Source of the DNA: Cheilinus undulatus
Lineage: Eukaryota > Chordata > Actinopteri > Labriformes > Labridae
Assembly: GCF_018320785.1 (NCBI RefSeq)
Contig: NC_054868.1
Coordinates: 47,375,874-47,439,873 of the forward strand
Direction: 5' to 3'
Length of the DNA: 64,000 nucleotides
The translations under genes and the position numbers were made by a program. Below, piece after piece: positions 23,401 to 32,307 of the stretch; the stretch's first letter is position 1; each line of letters opens with the position of its first letter. A model generated the notes under the pieces. The model searched no databases. It had not been told where the DNA came from and saw only the letters and a program-made list of their open reading frames with translations.

Positions 23401-24252
23401 GGCATAAATACAGAAAGCTCTCTCTCCTAATTAGGTGTGACTTCATTGCACAAAAAAATAACACGTCTGGTGTTCAAGGGCCTTAATCTCTGCAGGTATG
23501 TTGGTGTACTCTGATGTGAGACAAATGGCTGCAGACAGCTGTACAAGTCAAATCTGCTTGGAGACATCCAAAAAATATCAGACAAGCATTTCCACATCTG
23601 AACAAGTGCAGTGTCCTCTTTCTCCTTTTTGCAAAAGCTTCACCTGCTGCTCAATATTTATCAGCACTGACTGTCACATTATACACTTGGTTTAAGTAGC
23701 CATGGTTTCCTGTACACAAACAAGTAGAAAATTTGGCAGCAGAACCGGGAACTTGCCTAAAAACCGCTCTGCCAAGTAATGAATGGGCTGAGTATTGCGA
23801 AGCGGCATGATCACACTAGGCTACTCTGACACAGAGTTGACACAGAGGCATTAACCAGACTTAAGACGTTAACTATCATAAAATACCGCAGAAAAAACAG
23901 CTCCACAGAAATTGCACATCTTAGACTTTGTTTATCGCACAGGCAGTTGTATGTAGAAAGGAGGATAATATAAACCTTTATTCCCTTTAGAAACCAAAAA
24001 AATTAAACTGTTTAAATCTCTTACTAGTGCACCTTAGATACTGGATTTGAGGTGAATTAGATTTAAAAACGTCTAGTACCCTTGTTTCTTCTAAATAACC
24101 AAGCATTTCTGTTTTTCGTGTGCAGGTTCTACTTTAAGAAAGTGAGCGACGAGTTCGACTGTGGTGTGGTGTTCGAAGAGGTTCGTGACGATGACGCCAT
24201 TTTGCCCATCTTTGAGGAGAAGATCATCGGGAAAGTGGAGAAGGTTGACTGA
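4780..24252 (+). CDS. axin1: Axin-1, scaffold of the beta-catenin destruction complex (12 coding exons, 886 aa)
   Basis: Coding segments: 4780-5400, 10349-10542, 10651-10806, 12418-12552, 12664-12760, 13560-13697, 15038-15425, 19038-19215, 19331-19507, 19838-20137, 20224-20373, 24126-24252. All introns are GT-AG and the sum is 2661 nt, 887 codons with stop. Axin holds APC, GSK3, CK1 and beta-catenin together in the cytoplasm so that beta-catenin is phosphorylated and destroyed; it moves to LRP6/Dishevelled on Wnt signalling. Visible parts: tankyrase-binding motif RPPVPGEEG (34-42), RGS domain that binds APC (about 116-233), GSK3-binding helix (about 412-431), beta-catenin-binding helix around [12 protein letters not shown] (510-521), His-rich stretch (from 579), coiled-coil-prone Arg/Glu segment (about 766-794) and C-terminal DIX polymerisation domain (about 805-886) ending VEKVD. 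The DIX and N-terminal motifs fit Axin1 better than Axin2. The start at 4780 is the first ATG in the exon and precedes the conserved FTEDAPRPP motif. Length is close to human AXIN1. Confidence 0.96.
5840..6268. mobile_element. Probable hAT-like MITE with GCTGCA(C/T)(A/G)ATT ends
   Basis: The left end reads GCTGCATGATTTTG. The right end, reverse complemented, reads GCTGCACAATTGATCTAATC. The two ends resemble the common fish GGGCTGCACGATT termini. The interior is noncoding. Exact borders and the target duplication are unclear. Confidence 0.4.
6735..7074. mobile_element. Possible MITE with TAGGRATKCAYAAT ends
   Basis: The left end AGTAGGAATGCATAAT and the reverse complement of the right end TGTAGGGATTCACAAT match at most positions. 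There is no coding capacity. The call rests on these short ends only. Confidence 0.35.
7144..7400. mobile_element. MITE copy 1 (AGCCCTGTTCAAACTTGCAC ends)
   Basis: The left end AAGCCCTGTTCAAACTTGCA...CTGAAAATTTCC pairs with the right end read backwards, GAGCCTTTTTCACACAAGCAACCCTGAAAATTCC. A second copy of the same family lies at 27430-27656, which supports a dispersed element. Noncoding. Confidence 0.6.
9787..9810. repeat. (AAT)n microsatellite
   Basis: About eight uninterrupted AAT/TAA units, followed by an A-rich run. Confidence 0.9.
10023..10064. repeat. Perfect inverted repeat, 15-bp arms, 12-nt loop
   Basis: ACCACGTTTTAAAAT at 10023-10037 is followed after 12 bases by its exact reverse complement at 10050-10064. 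It lies about 290 bases before axin1 coding exon 2. No transposon ends or coding sequence are associated with it. Confidence 0.85.
10349..10542 (+). CDS. axin1: axin1 coding exon 2: end of the RGS domain
   Basis: Encodes residues 208-271, beginning [15 protein letters not shown], the terminal RGS helix, through YLEYTRTG and GYLPTL.EDEEW. Acceptor CCCAG, donor GTGAGC, ends in phase 2. Confidence 0.96.
10651..10806 (+). CDS. axin1: axin1 coding exon 3: acidic linker
   Basis: Encodes residues 272-323, a Gly stretch then a Glu-rich linker ([11 protein letters not shown]). It aligns by position, not closely by sequence, with the acidic linker of mammalian Axin1. The exon is followed after 1.6 kb by WREPVNPYY. 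The frame is confirmed by the split codon on both sides. Confidence 0.9.
10807..12417 (+). other. axin1: axin1 intron 3 (1.6 kb)
   Basis: Nothing beyond intron sequence recognised. A 151-codon open frame on the + strand (11066-11521) has AT-biased composition and no recognisable domain, and is taken as chance. Confidence 0.6.
12418..12552 (+). CDS. axin1: axin1 coding exon 4
   Basis: Encodes residues 324-368 ([16 protein letters not shown]...[10 protein letters not shown]), a strongly conserved Axin1 block ahead of the GSK3-binding region. Acceptor TTAG, donor GTAAGT, phase 2. Confidence 0.96.
12664..12760 (+). CDS. axin1: axin1 coding exon 5
   Basis: Encodes residues 369-401 ([18 protein letters not shown]...[10 protein letters not shown]), a conserved basic segment just before the GSK3-binding helix. 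Ends in phase 0, donor GTGAGA. Confidence 0.96.
13560..13697 (+). CDS. axin1: axin1 coding exon 6: GSK3-binding helix
   Basis: Encodes residues 402-447. [18 protein letters not shown] corresponds to the amphipathic helix of Axin that docks on GSK3-beta, followed by a charged helix (EERLKRVRL). Phase 0 on both sides, so the exon could be skipped without frameshift, losing GSK3 binding. No evidence shows that this happens. Confidence 0.96.
13698..15037 (+). other. axin1: axin1 intron 6 (1.3 kb)
   Basis: AT-rich intron; no repeat ends, exon or motif recognised. Confidence 0.6.
15038..15425 (+). CDS. axin1: axin1 coding exon 7: beta-catenin-binding helix
   Basis: Encodes residues 448-576. After EEEGDDAD and a Ser/Pro-rich stretch comes [20 protein letters not shown] (507-526), the helix that binds beta-catenin armadillo repeats, then SP-rich sequence with potential GSK3/CK1 sites. 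Donor GTAAGA, ends in phase 1. Confidence 0.96.
16086..16100. mobile_element. Left end of a hAT-like element, interrupted by another transposon
   Basis: AAGGGCTGAACAATT resembles the GGGCTGCACGATT terminus of fish hAT-type elements. Directly after it sits the 848-bp element at 16101-16948. The sequence resuming at 16949 (AATTCAGTTGTG...) leads into a decayed hAT transposase, so the two parts probably belong to one interrupted element. The right border was not found. Confidence 0.4.
16101..16948. mobile_element. 848-bp nonautonomous DNA transposon with TATAAGGCGCACC subterminal repeats
   Basis: The 29-bp ends (ACCGTATTTTCCGCACTATA plus AGGCGCACC) are perfect inverted repeats. The unit TATAAGGCGCACCG is repeated several times just inside both ends. 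AATT flanks both sides and could be a 4-bp target duplication or, if TA is the target, part of the terminus; the palindromic sequence leaves this open. No transposase frame inside. Superfamily not assigned. Confidence 0.85.
17040..17960 (+). pseudogene. Decayed hAT-superfamily (ZBED-like) transposase
   Basis: Three separate frames give fragments in the right order for a hAT transposase. About 17407-17511: [20 protein letters not shown] then a stop. About 17585-17670: [24 protein letters not shown], which includes the Asp of the catalytic core. About 17690-17890: [14 protein letters not shown]...VHVLLHD.AKHGK...HGAHSAGVL, matching the segment after the first catalytic Asp. Stops and frameshifts separate the pieces, and the zinc-finger start and C-terminal dimerisation domain were not found. 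It is inactive. The family assignment is from remembered motif order, not a search. Confidence 0.7.
18450..18468. repeat. Poly(A) run
   Basis: Nineteen consecutive A residues inside an AT-rich part of axin1 intron 7. A second, shorter A run is at 18421. No SINE head was found beside either. Confidence 0.85.
19038..19215 (+). CDS. axin1: axin1 coding exon 8: His-rich segment
   Basis: Encodes residues 577-635. [13 protein letters not shown] aligns with the His-rich stretch of mammalian Axin1, shortened here. The remainder is Gly/Ser/Asn-rich and poorly conserved. Frame is fixed by the split codons at both ends. Acceptor CTCAG, donor GTAAGC. Confidence 0.93.
19331..19507 (+). CDS. axin1: axin1 coding exon 9
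   Basis: Encodes residues 636-694, including [10 protein letters not shown] and the conserved [18 protein letters not shown] block (EKNQKIMQWIIEGE in human). Acceptor CTGCAG, donor GTGAGT, phase 2 both sides. Confidence 0.95.
19838..20137 (+). CDS. axin1: axin1 coding exon 10: Pro/Ser-rich segment and coiled coil
   Basis: Encodes residues 695-794. It carries [34 protein letters not shown], a conserved Axin signature leading into an Arg/Glu helix. The acceptor is a run CAGCAGCAG, so three in-frame acceptor positions (exon starts 19838, 19841, 19844) are possible, differing by one Ser each. Donor GTAGAT is weak. Confidence 0.93.
20224..20373 (+). CDS. axin1: axin1 coding exon 11: first half of the DIX domain
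   Basis: Encodes residues 795-844, from [23 protein letters not shown] to [15 protein letters not shown]. The intron before it (20138-20223) is only 86 bases. That leaves no room for the 36-residue exon that mammalian AXIN1 can insert here. Confidence 0.95.
21191..21222. repeat. Short (A)TAGCATG direct repeat
   Basis: GATAGCATGCAGATAGCATG and then ATAGCATGCATG follow one another. Copies of ATAGCATG are spaced by two or fewer bases. Confidence 0.7.
23040..23420. repeat. Interspersed repeat with the TAGCACCTTTCATACAC...CAAAGTGCTTTACAGG signature
   Basis: This signature, an A-rich middle and the later block ATTCCAAAGTTTTGGGCATAAATACAGAAAGC are typical of a repeat widespread in fish genomes (recognised from memory; class not assigned). 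No reading frame survives. Confidence 0.5.
24126..24252 (+). CDS. axin1: axin1 coding exon 12: end of the DIX domain and stop
   Basis: Encodes residues 845-886, [23 protein letters not shown] then [12 protein letters not shown] and TGA. It is nearly identical to the mammalian Axin1 C-terminus, which helps separate it from Axin2. Acceptor TGCAG. Confidence 0.97.
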
Positions 24253-25324
24253 AGTTTTGGCACCAGGAAGATGACAACGATCATTGAAATTTAAAAAGGA
24301 AATCTGAAGAGAACTTTGGGATGGAATAGAGATTCAGCTGTGAGGATAAACGTACGAAAGAAAGTTGAAAGGTGGACGAAGCAATGTGTGACAGAAGGGA
24401 GATGGAGCTGCGTGGTGGAAGCTCGAGTATTAAGGAGATGGTTAATTTTATGGCATATCTGGATATCTGCATCATGCCTGGATCAAACACACAAACAGCG
24501 AAGAAGCTCGACCAGATGTAACAGAGGCGAAGGAGAGGAACATTAAATATCACCCATCTCGTCTCCACTGTGGATATACGAGGAGCGCTGTTAAAATCTG
24601 ATGTCTGTCCAGTCTTCCTCTGTGATGGATGTAAAGGGTGAGGGGACTGCTGGAAGGAGAGAGGAGTAAGTAGTCTTCCACTTCTGCTCTGGAGGAGTCT
24701 GTCCTCCGCAGACCATTACGATGCTGCTACATTACCACGGAAACTCTTCAATCGGTGCTTCGGGACAGTAAAGAAAGCGTTTTTTCTGTTCCATTCGGGA
24801 GTATCGCTGCCTTTTGCTGTCTCCGTTCCTCATCAGCCGGTGACAAGAAAAGAGGACGGAGGATTTTAGGAGGAGTGGAACTTTCTCCTGCTTCTCCTCT
24901 TGTCGACGTCATAGCCTCAAACAGAAACTTATCTCACCGTGATTCCTAGATGTCATGTAGTGATCTCACACAGCCGCTATGTTCTCACAACGGTTCTCCA
25001 CACAACTTGTTTACCAAAGCTACATATTTTTGATAAGGCAAGTATCCTAGCTACTTGTTTCATTTTATTTGAATTGTCTATGTACAAGGCAGGTACTATT
25101 ACTTATTAATGCAGCCTAATTTCGTTATATCTCGACTTTAATGTTGTATTATTGTGTATGTTTTGAAGCTAGTTCATTAGTCATTTCAGGGCAGCCTTTG
25201 TTTCTCCTCTTAAAACACACATTCACCTCAGTTCTGTGACGTTCAAGTGTGCGGTTTAATTCTCCAATGTATGGAAGCCCATTTATCCCACTTAAAAAAG
25301 AAAAAAAGAGGTAATTAATTTAAC

Positions 25325-26050
25325 CAAATGTATGGAAAGTCTGCGATAATAAGAGGAAATTGTGAGGTAGAAAATTCAACTGAAATAAAAAGTCCAAATT
25401 ATGAGATAAAAATGTTAAAATGGGATGAAAGGAATAATCATGACAAAGTAAGTCAGTTGAAAATAAAGTCAAAATTAAAGGACAAAATTTTGAAATTAGT
25501 AAGTCATAAGTATTAGTCACTGATATAACTGATAATTTTTTATTTTATATCTCACAATTAAGCCTTTTTATTTAATAATTTGACTTTTAAATGGAGAATT
25601 TCAACCTTTTTTTCCTTGATCTTGACCTTTTATCTCATAATTTCAACTTTTGAATTCATAATTTAACTTCTTATTTCATAGTTTTGTCTTTTTATCTTAA
25701 TTTCAGCTTTTTGTCTTGTTATTATGACTTTTTCCCATAGTTTTGAATATCTAACTCCTATTTTTTGACTTTTTATTTCATAATTTCAACCATTTTACTC
25801 ATAATTTTAACCATTTTGCTCACAATTCTGAGTTTTTAACCCATAATTTTCACTTTTTCTCATCATTTTGACTTTTATCTCACAATTATAAATTACTGTC
25901 ATAATTCTGCATTTTTTTCTCATGATTTCATCTTCTATGTTAACTTAATTTCTCATAAGTTCAACTACTGCTCATCACTTTGACTTACTATCTCACATTT
26001 TGCCTATTTATCTGATAATTATGACTTACTATCTCATAATTTCTACTTCA
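25325..26050. repeat. Degenerate tandem array present in both orientations
   Basis: From about 25530 to 26050, degenerate units of roughly 18-21 bases resemble TTTTATCTCATAATTTTGACTT. From about 25325 to 25510 the reverse complement of the same unit occurs (e.g. AAAAAGTCCAAATTATGAGA). The two arms face each other and could pair as one long hairpin if transcribed. Confidence 0.7.
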
Positions 26051-27429
26051 GATTTAAATGTCTTTTTTATATTTACCTAACAAACCTATTTTTACTCTTT
26101 TAAGTGATGGAAATGTGCTTCCATACCAACACGATGGGTTTTAATTACAGAATTTTTTTTTTCCAGCTTCAAAAATTCTCACGAGCGCACATTAACGTGT
26201 GCTGTCTCTGACCACAGTATCTGTTGTTTTCTAACGGGTCTCACCTCATGTTTTGTTTTGTTTTTTTTTTGTGTAACTCCAAGCTCAGTCTAGGTGCCTG
26301 CCCACCTGCCTGCCTGGCCAGTGCCATTACTATCTAGAAAGCTTAACCTGAAGCGTGTTTGTGAGTGTTAAAGCCTGTGTCATGTACGCCTGAACTCAGC
26401 CAAAGAGCATAACGTGCGTCCCTTAAGCCTGCATCATGCTTGTGTCTGTGCAGTCCACGTCTACGAGTATAAAATCACTTTTTCTATAATGAGCAGAAGG
26501 GAATCATCTGTGCACCTTCTTATAGATTGTACATTTATGGACCTTAAACTAAGATTAAAATCTACATCTTGCTCTGAAAGTATAGGTGATAATTTCTCTT
26601 TTTTCCTTGCTGCAGTAAGATAAGAACATTCATATCAATTTAATGTGTATTGCGAAGTACAGTTGTGTGAATGTCGGATACTTGTCGATACCACATTTTT
26701 CAAACAAAAACTAGCTGTTTTAATAAGGCTGTATCGTAAAGCTCTGACGCTTTGAAAACTGGATCTATTTCGCAAGACAGGTGCTTAGGAGAGGATTGAA
26801 TCCATCAGTAATTGCATGCAAACTCTGCAGTGTTTAAATAGCACAAAAACAAATGAGTGCAATTTAGACCGTGTGCAGGAGTTTGTGTGTAAGGTGCTTA
26901 GGACTTCTATTTTTGTTGCCGTGCTGTTTAAACGGGTATCAATATTGTCTGCTTTTACTACAATCATATCTGATACTAAATTCTAGTATCATTACCATAT
27001 TACAAATACTAAGCTACAGCCAGTAGTAGCACAGTGGGAACAGCTAGCCTGGCTTTTGTATTAATTCAGTACAATTCTGTTGTACATGCTGAGAGTTTTT
27101 ATTATTGAATATTCTCTGGATGCATCAAATCACCTGTTAACCTCATTTATTACTGGCGTGATAGCAGCAGATAAGAACATTTCTACCGATATTTACTCCA
27201 GTATGCCGGCTGTATTTTTCATCTGTATTTATGAATATGTTTGAGGAGTTTTAGGCTGGGCCAGCAGACCTACTTCAGCTGAAATCTTTGTTCATCCTTG
27301 AAATTTAAAATGTGTTTTAAGGACTGAAGTTCTGGGTCTGAACTACATTTTTAGCTAAGTTAAATCTGGAAATATAGGCATATTGGCACAAATCCGACAT
27401 TATGTGTCCCTAGTCATTGTACCAGTTTC

Positions 27430-27656
27430 TCAAACCTTATTCACACTTGTAAACAATTCTGAAAATTTACCTGGATGAGCTGCATGTGTGAACGTAAACA
27501 GCAGGGTTTTTGACCCAAACTTCACCTTGAATTTCCATGCTGGCCCGTTACTGTTTTCTCCTCTCCCATCCCTCCACTGACTGACAGGCAGACTGTGAGG
27601 GACGAGTGTGAACAAACAAGTCAGGAGGTTTTCTTGGCATGTGTGAAAAGGGCTCT
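27430..27656. mobile_element. MITE copy 2, same family as 7144-7400
   Basis: Ends CAAACCTTATTCACACTTGT...CTGAAAATTTACC and GGCATGTGTGAAAAGGGCTCT match those of copy 1, as do interior blocks such as CACCTTGAA and CTGTGAGGGAC. Noncoding. Confidence 0.6.
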
Positions 27657-28399
27657 AGACCTTAAAGGGACAGTGTCTAACTATTTACTTTTATTGATCA
27701 AATGGCAAATTATTTTCATGGTTCCAACTTTTCTCAGCAAGCCAAAAGAAAGCTCATCCAACAACTCAAAGTGAAGTGCTCAAACTGCATAGAGAGTCCA
27801 GAACTAAAAGACTTTTAGCTTTTAGTCCTTGAAGGTGCCACATTTAGAAATGGGCAGGGATTTTCAAATATTTGAATTAATGCCTTAATTTATATATATT
27901 AAAAAAAGATTTCTTGCAGAATTGTACCACCACACACCCTCCTTTTTGCTGTTCCTATCAGCCACAATGTCATAGCTATTCAAGGCAGACAGACCACGAG
28001 CTACCTGAGAGTGAAATGATGGCATATGACCGTGTAGAAGAAAAGTTTGTATGCGATTAACCTTGTTTTAAGAAATTCACCACACTCCTAGAGTGTCACA
28101 GCGATGTCTCTGATTGGTGGAGCCAGCCGTTACCTGTGAAACGTGCATGTTCGGCCAAACTTAGCCATCTTTTTTAGCTACAGACAATTTAAATGGGGAA
28201 ATAGTGATTAATGACCATGTGTAAGACACAAACTTTGTTTTAGGAAAACATTGGCAGATTCCACCATAACACATTAATTTTGTCTGCTAGGTAATTTTAA
28301 CGATCCTAGAAAGAGTGGCGCGATAACTGTTGAGCTCTGTCACCTGATTAGTGAATACAAAAATTCAGTGGAAGTATTCATATTTTACCTAGGCAGTCA

Positions 28400-28745
28400 G
28401 AAGCAAGTGGTGAAAGTCTGGCAAAAATAGGATAATTGCAGCAAGTATGGGTTAAGAAGTACAAAAAAGGGTAAATGTGTAGCAGAAAAAAGGTGAAAAG
28501 CAGTTGAAAAGTGGCAAAATGGGTTTTAAATAGCAAAAATAGGTCTAAATAAGTGGTGAAAAGGGGTTAAAAGTGGCAAAATGGGATAAAAGCAGCAAAT
28601 ATGGGTTAAGAAATGCAAAAAAATGGCAAATATGGGCAGAAAAAAAGGTGAAAAGCAGTTGAAAAGTGGCAAAAACTGTTTAGTAGTGGCATGAAATGGA
28701 TAGTTATGTAGTGAAAAGGCATTAAAATATCAAACTGGTTAAAAT
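28400..28745. repeat. GTGGCAAAATGGG-type tandem array with a roughly 152-bp higher-order unit
   Basis: Short units such as GAAAAGTGGCAAAATGGG alternate. A longer block (GCAGCAA.TATGGGTTAAGAA...GAAAAGCAGTTGAAAAGTGG) occurs at 28438-28518 and again at about 28588-28674. Noncoding. Confidence 0.7.
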
Positions 28746-29067
28746 TTTAAAAAAAAATAAAATGATGTAATGTGGAAACAAATGTGGCATAAAAGGGACA
28801 CACAGTGAAGAAAAGTGGATAAAAAGCAACACAAATGATTGATTTGAATATCAGAGCCAATTATAGCTTGACACTCTTTTCTGTTAGCTACTGTTAGCCA
28901 GGATGCTAGTTGTCCAATACACATAAATTGGTTTCATGAATAAATCACGACTGTGGAGGGTCCATTTTACCGGGTATGTTCAGTACTATCAGATTATTTA
29001 AGTTAAGAATTGAAGTTGAGCAATGCCATATCTTTTAGTCTGTTAATGGAAAATTTTATATATTAAA

Positions 29068-29656
29068 ATCAACCCATTTAGACCCAAGGCTGTCCTAAAA
29101 AACCCTCTAAAACCTACGTATTGTTTTTAAAACAACCAACAAAAACCTGAGGGTTTTCACAAAGTTTCAACATTTACTACAATATTTCACATGAATGATG
29201 TAAGAAATCAATACATTTGAAAGCATAAGAACCTCGCCTTTACCTGTAAATAACGCCCTAAAACTTGCTGATGTCGTTTAACCAATTAAGCACTAAACTT
29301 TAGCTGAAGTATCTGCTGTCACATCGCAGTCTGGGTCGCCATTGTTGGACTAAAACGCTGCTTTATTGCTCCCCAAACTCAGGTTGTTAGCATCATCTGT
29401 CAACTGTAAAAACTTTTTCATCCATCAACTTGAAACACTGGATGCTAAAAGAGCTGAACCATAATATTTGTATCCTATCTGCCTTCTAGCATGTATTTTA
29501 ACAATGAGCCTGCAGTTTGTTTGCCATATGTCTAAAAAGCAGTGTGATTGTCTGAAACAGACATTACTTCGAGTTTTAAAGAAAGAAACACACCAGCGTT
29601 TAATCTGGTGTTAAAGGTTCATCACACAAATGCTGCATCCGCTCTTAATGGGTTAA
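29068..29656. mobile_element. Probable piggyBac-like MITE (TTAACCCATT ends)
   Basis: The left end TCAACCCATTTAGACC and the reverse complement of the right end TTAACCCATTAAGAGC match over the first ten or so bases. TTAA is intact on the right and TCAA is on the left, consistent with a decayed TTAA target. The interior of about 590 bp is noncoding. Confidence 0.45.
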
Positions 29657-29779
29657 GTTAGCAAGCTTTTCCTGGTTCATCTTTTTGAATCATCCAATTT
29701 TCCTTGAATGATCGCCACTGAATTTCCAAGCATTTACTAGAAATGCACATCCCCAGCTGCTGTGTTGGTCCTTTGGATG

Positions 29780-29805
29780 TTTTTTTTTTTTTTTTTTTTT
29801 TTTTT
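29780..29805. repeat. Poly(T) run
   Basis: Twenty-six consecutive T residues in the axin1 3' region. No SINE head was found beside it on the minus strand. Confidence 0.9.
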
Positions 29806-30882
29806 AAATAAAGCCAGGCTAGAAGATTCTGATGACGTGTTTATGCTAAGCTAATCTCACTGCTGACTGGCTGTAGCTTCATGAATGCACAGAAATGGAG
29901 AAAGTATCAGTGTAGCTTCAGTAAGACAGCTCATAAGCACATCTTTAACCACGGTTTGTCGATGTATACCTTCAAACTTCACTGCAGTAAGGCCCTGAGG
30001 TCGTAAAGCCGACGATGCACCGATCACACACCAGCTACGTAAGCTGAATGTAATTTGACTTTTTAAACTTTGAACCTCAACAGAAATCCCTTGGCTGGTC
30101 ACCACGTCTGTCCTCAGTAGTGATCTCATGCTGGTTGTTTTGTGTTATCTATGCTGGTAGTTTATTGAATGTGTTCATCAAACAAAGAGATCCTACGGAG
30201 CGTCCCGCAGGAATGTCGAACACAGTTTGTCCAGGGCTGCTGCCCGGTAAGGGAAACAGGATCGTAAAACGTATTTGTCCTTACTTCAACCCATTATGCC
30301 TTCAGTATGAAAATTAAAATTTAGATATGTATTTGTTTATAAAAAAAATGTAATTTTAATAATCACCAAGCATGTTCTTTATAAGGAATGTTTTCCTGAT
30401 GAGTTGAATTATCTATTTTGTTTTAATGTTTATGAACCGCTAAGGCCCTCTGATTTATTTTATCTGTTAGAGAGAAAGCCCAGGGAACGTTGGATGACAA
30501 CATATGTTAAGAGTTGTTTCTTGTGATTATGATTCGATGGACAAAAGCAAACGACTGCGTCTGTTGTGTTGTCGGTTTGTGTGAAACACAGTGCCTTTAT
30601 CATGTTATCTTTGGAAATACCTTTATTGAACCAATCCATGCTTTTTAATAGATCTTTTTATTTACACTCAGTCCCGTTGTTTTTTTTTGTTTGTTTTTTA
30701 GCTGCAGTCATGCTCGCTCACTTCTGTTCTTAGATCCTCTGCTGTAAATATGTACATTATCATTTCATATGTGTCTTCAGACCTGCACCACATGTCCACG
30801 GTGTTTCTGTTTTTCAAAGGCAAACGCCAAGATGTCACTGTGCTGGTTCCACTTGTACATTTCTTTTAAAAAGGTACTTCAT

Positions 30883-30901
30883 AATAAAGATGTTGAATAA
30901 A
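30883..30901 (+). terminator. axin1: Two adjacent AATAAA polyadenylation signals
   Basis: AATAAA occurs at 30883-30888 and again at 30896-30901. A GT-rich stretch (TTCGTTTGTGTCGTT) follows from about 30909, as expected for a downstream element. This marks the likely 3' end of a + strand transcript; axin1 is the only recognised gene upstream. Confidence 0.55.
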
Positions 30902-31210
30902 ACAAATGCTTCGTTTGTGTCGTTCCCACATCATTCTCTGGATTACAACACTAGTAATTCAATTGTTACAGTACTTTCAAGGCCCCAAATGATGCTTCAT
31001 CCTAACCTTTCAGGCACCCAATTGGGTCCTTTTAGCCACTTTTAATTGTCAGTATTTTTGCCTGTGTTAACACGCTATGGTTTCAAACTTAATCCCGAGC
31101 ATTAACGCGTGAACAGCCCTAGTTTATTCATATGTTTAACAAAGAAGTTGATGTAATAGTTTAGAACCTGATGAAAGTGAGAATAAATATTATTTTTTAT
31201 GATTCTGTGT

Positions 31211-31918
31211 TAAACCTGTGTTGCTCAAACAATGCAACAAAATCAATGTTGGAATTTTATTTACATATACATGGATCTAATAACTTCACCCCAAACATTA
31301 CACTCTGCAATTAATGTTTGGAAAACGTTTCCTATTATGTGGTTTTCTCATTATAATAGGGGCTGCCATTATGAAAATAGCAGAAAAATATACATTAAAA
31401 AGTTCTGATTAGGGTTTAGGCTGATTTAAAGATTTAAGCTTTCAAAATGGAAATGTTTTTTATCTTTATGATTTTTTAGCACTTTTTCTGAAGGGACCCA
31501 TTGCGTCCTAAGGGTCCTAAGTGAGTTTTTGATAAACCTCTACTGCTCAAAAATAATAATGTAACAAAATCAATTGTGTTGTAATTTATTTACATATACA
31601 AGGCTCTAATAACTTCACCCCAAACATTCCTCTCTACACTTAGTATTTGGAAAACGTTTCCTATTATGTGGTTTTCTATTTTTAATAATAGGGGCTGCCA
31701 TTATTAAAATATTGCCAAAAAATGTAAAAACTTTTTTTTTAATAAATAAGAACTCTATAGCTCTGATTGGGGCTGAAGCTGATTAAAGATTTAAGCTTTG
31801 AATTTTTAAAACATATTAATATATATGATTTTTATATAGCATTGTTTTTCTGCAGAGACTCGTTTGGGTCCCAAAAGTCTGAAGTGTGCATTTTCCAGGA
31901 GGGACCCTGGAGGGTTAA
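31211..31918 (+). repeat. Tandem duplication, two units of about 322 and 385 bp
   Basis: Unit 1 starts at 31211 and unit 2 at 31533, both with TAAACCT...TGCTCAAA. They share ordered blocks: TTACATATACA, CTAATAACTTCACCCCAAACATT, TTGGAAAACGTTTCCTATTA plus TGTGGTTTTCT, AATAGGGGCTGCCATTAT, AAAGATTTAAGCTTT. Both end near GGGACCC/GGGTCC sequences. Noncoding; unit 2 carries small insertions. Confidence 0.85.
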
Positions 31919-32307
31919 TTATGAAGATTATGGTGGACGATAAAGAAGATAATGCTAGGATGTTCTAGAAGTCAGTGATGAGCTTTTTTCCCTGTTTCTA
32001 TGACCATAAATCAACCCCAGATTTGTGGACTGGGTGCAGGGATGAGGAGGGCCTCACTGGACTTAATTACTAAAGTGCAGGTGGGAGGTGATGGGGGTCT
32101 CTATAAGGCGGTGTTTGTCATCTCATCAGTGGCCTCTTTCTCCAGGATGTTGCAGTATGGAGAGGAAACACAAATGTAAACCTTTACTCCTTGAACTATT
32201 AAACAAAAAGATAGAAATTCAATATTCTTAAAAGTCTTTTAACAAACATTGATTAAATATATGATCAGGAGTAAAAATGCCCTTTTCTGTCTGTTGCTCA
32301 AAACATA

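Larger units (their letters stand above)
20374..24125 (+). other. axin1: axin1 intron 11 (3.75 kb)
   Basis: Holds a short ATAGCATG repeat (21191-21222) and an interspersed repeat (23040-23420). The stretch 20700-21440 has higher GC and CpG than its surroundings and looks like an old insertion, but I could not identify it or find its ends. No exon recognised. Confidence 0.5.
24253..30920 (+). other. axin1: axin1 3' untranslated region and/or downstream DNA
   Basis: No coding exon recognised. The first convincing poly(A) signals after the stop are at 30883 and 30896, so the 3' untranslated region may be about 6.6 kb. A shorter transcript using a weaker signal cannot be excluded. The stretch holds an inverted simple array (25325-26050), two MITEs (27430-27656, 29068-29656), a tandem array (28400-28745) and a poly(T) run (29780-29805). 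Sequence 30600-30900 is less repeat-like than the rest. Confidence 0.45.
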
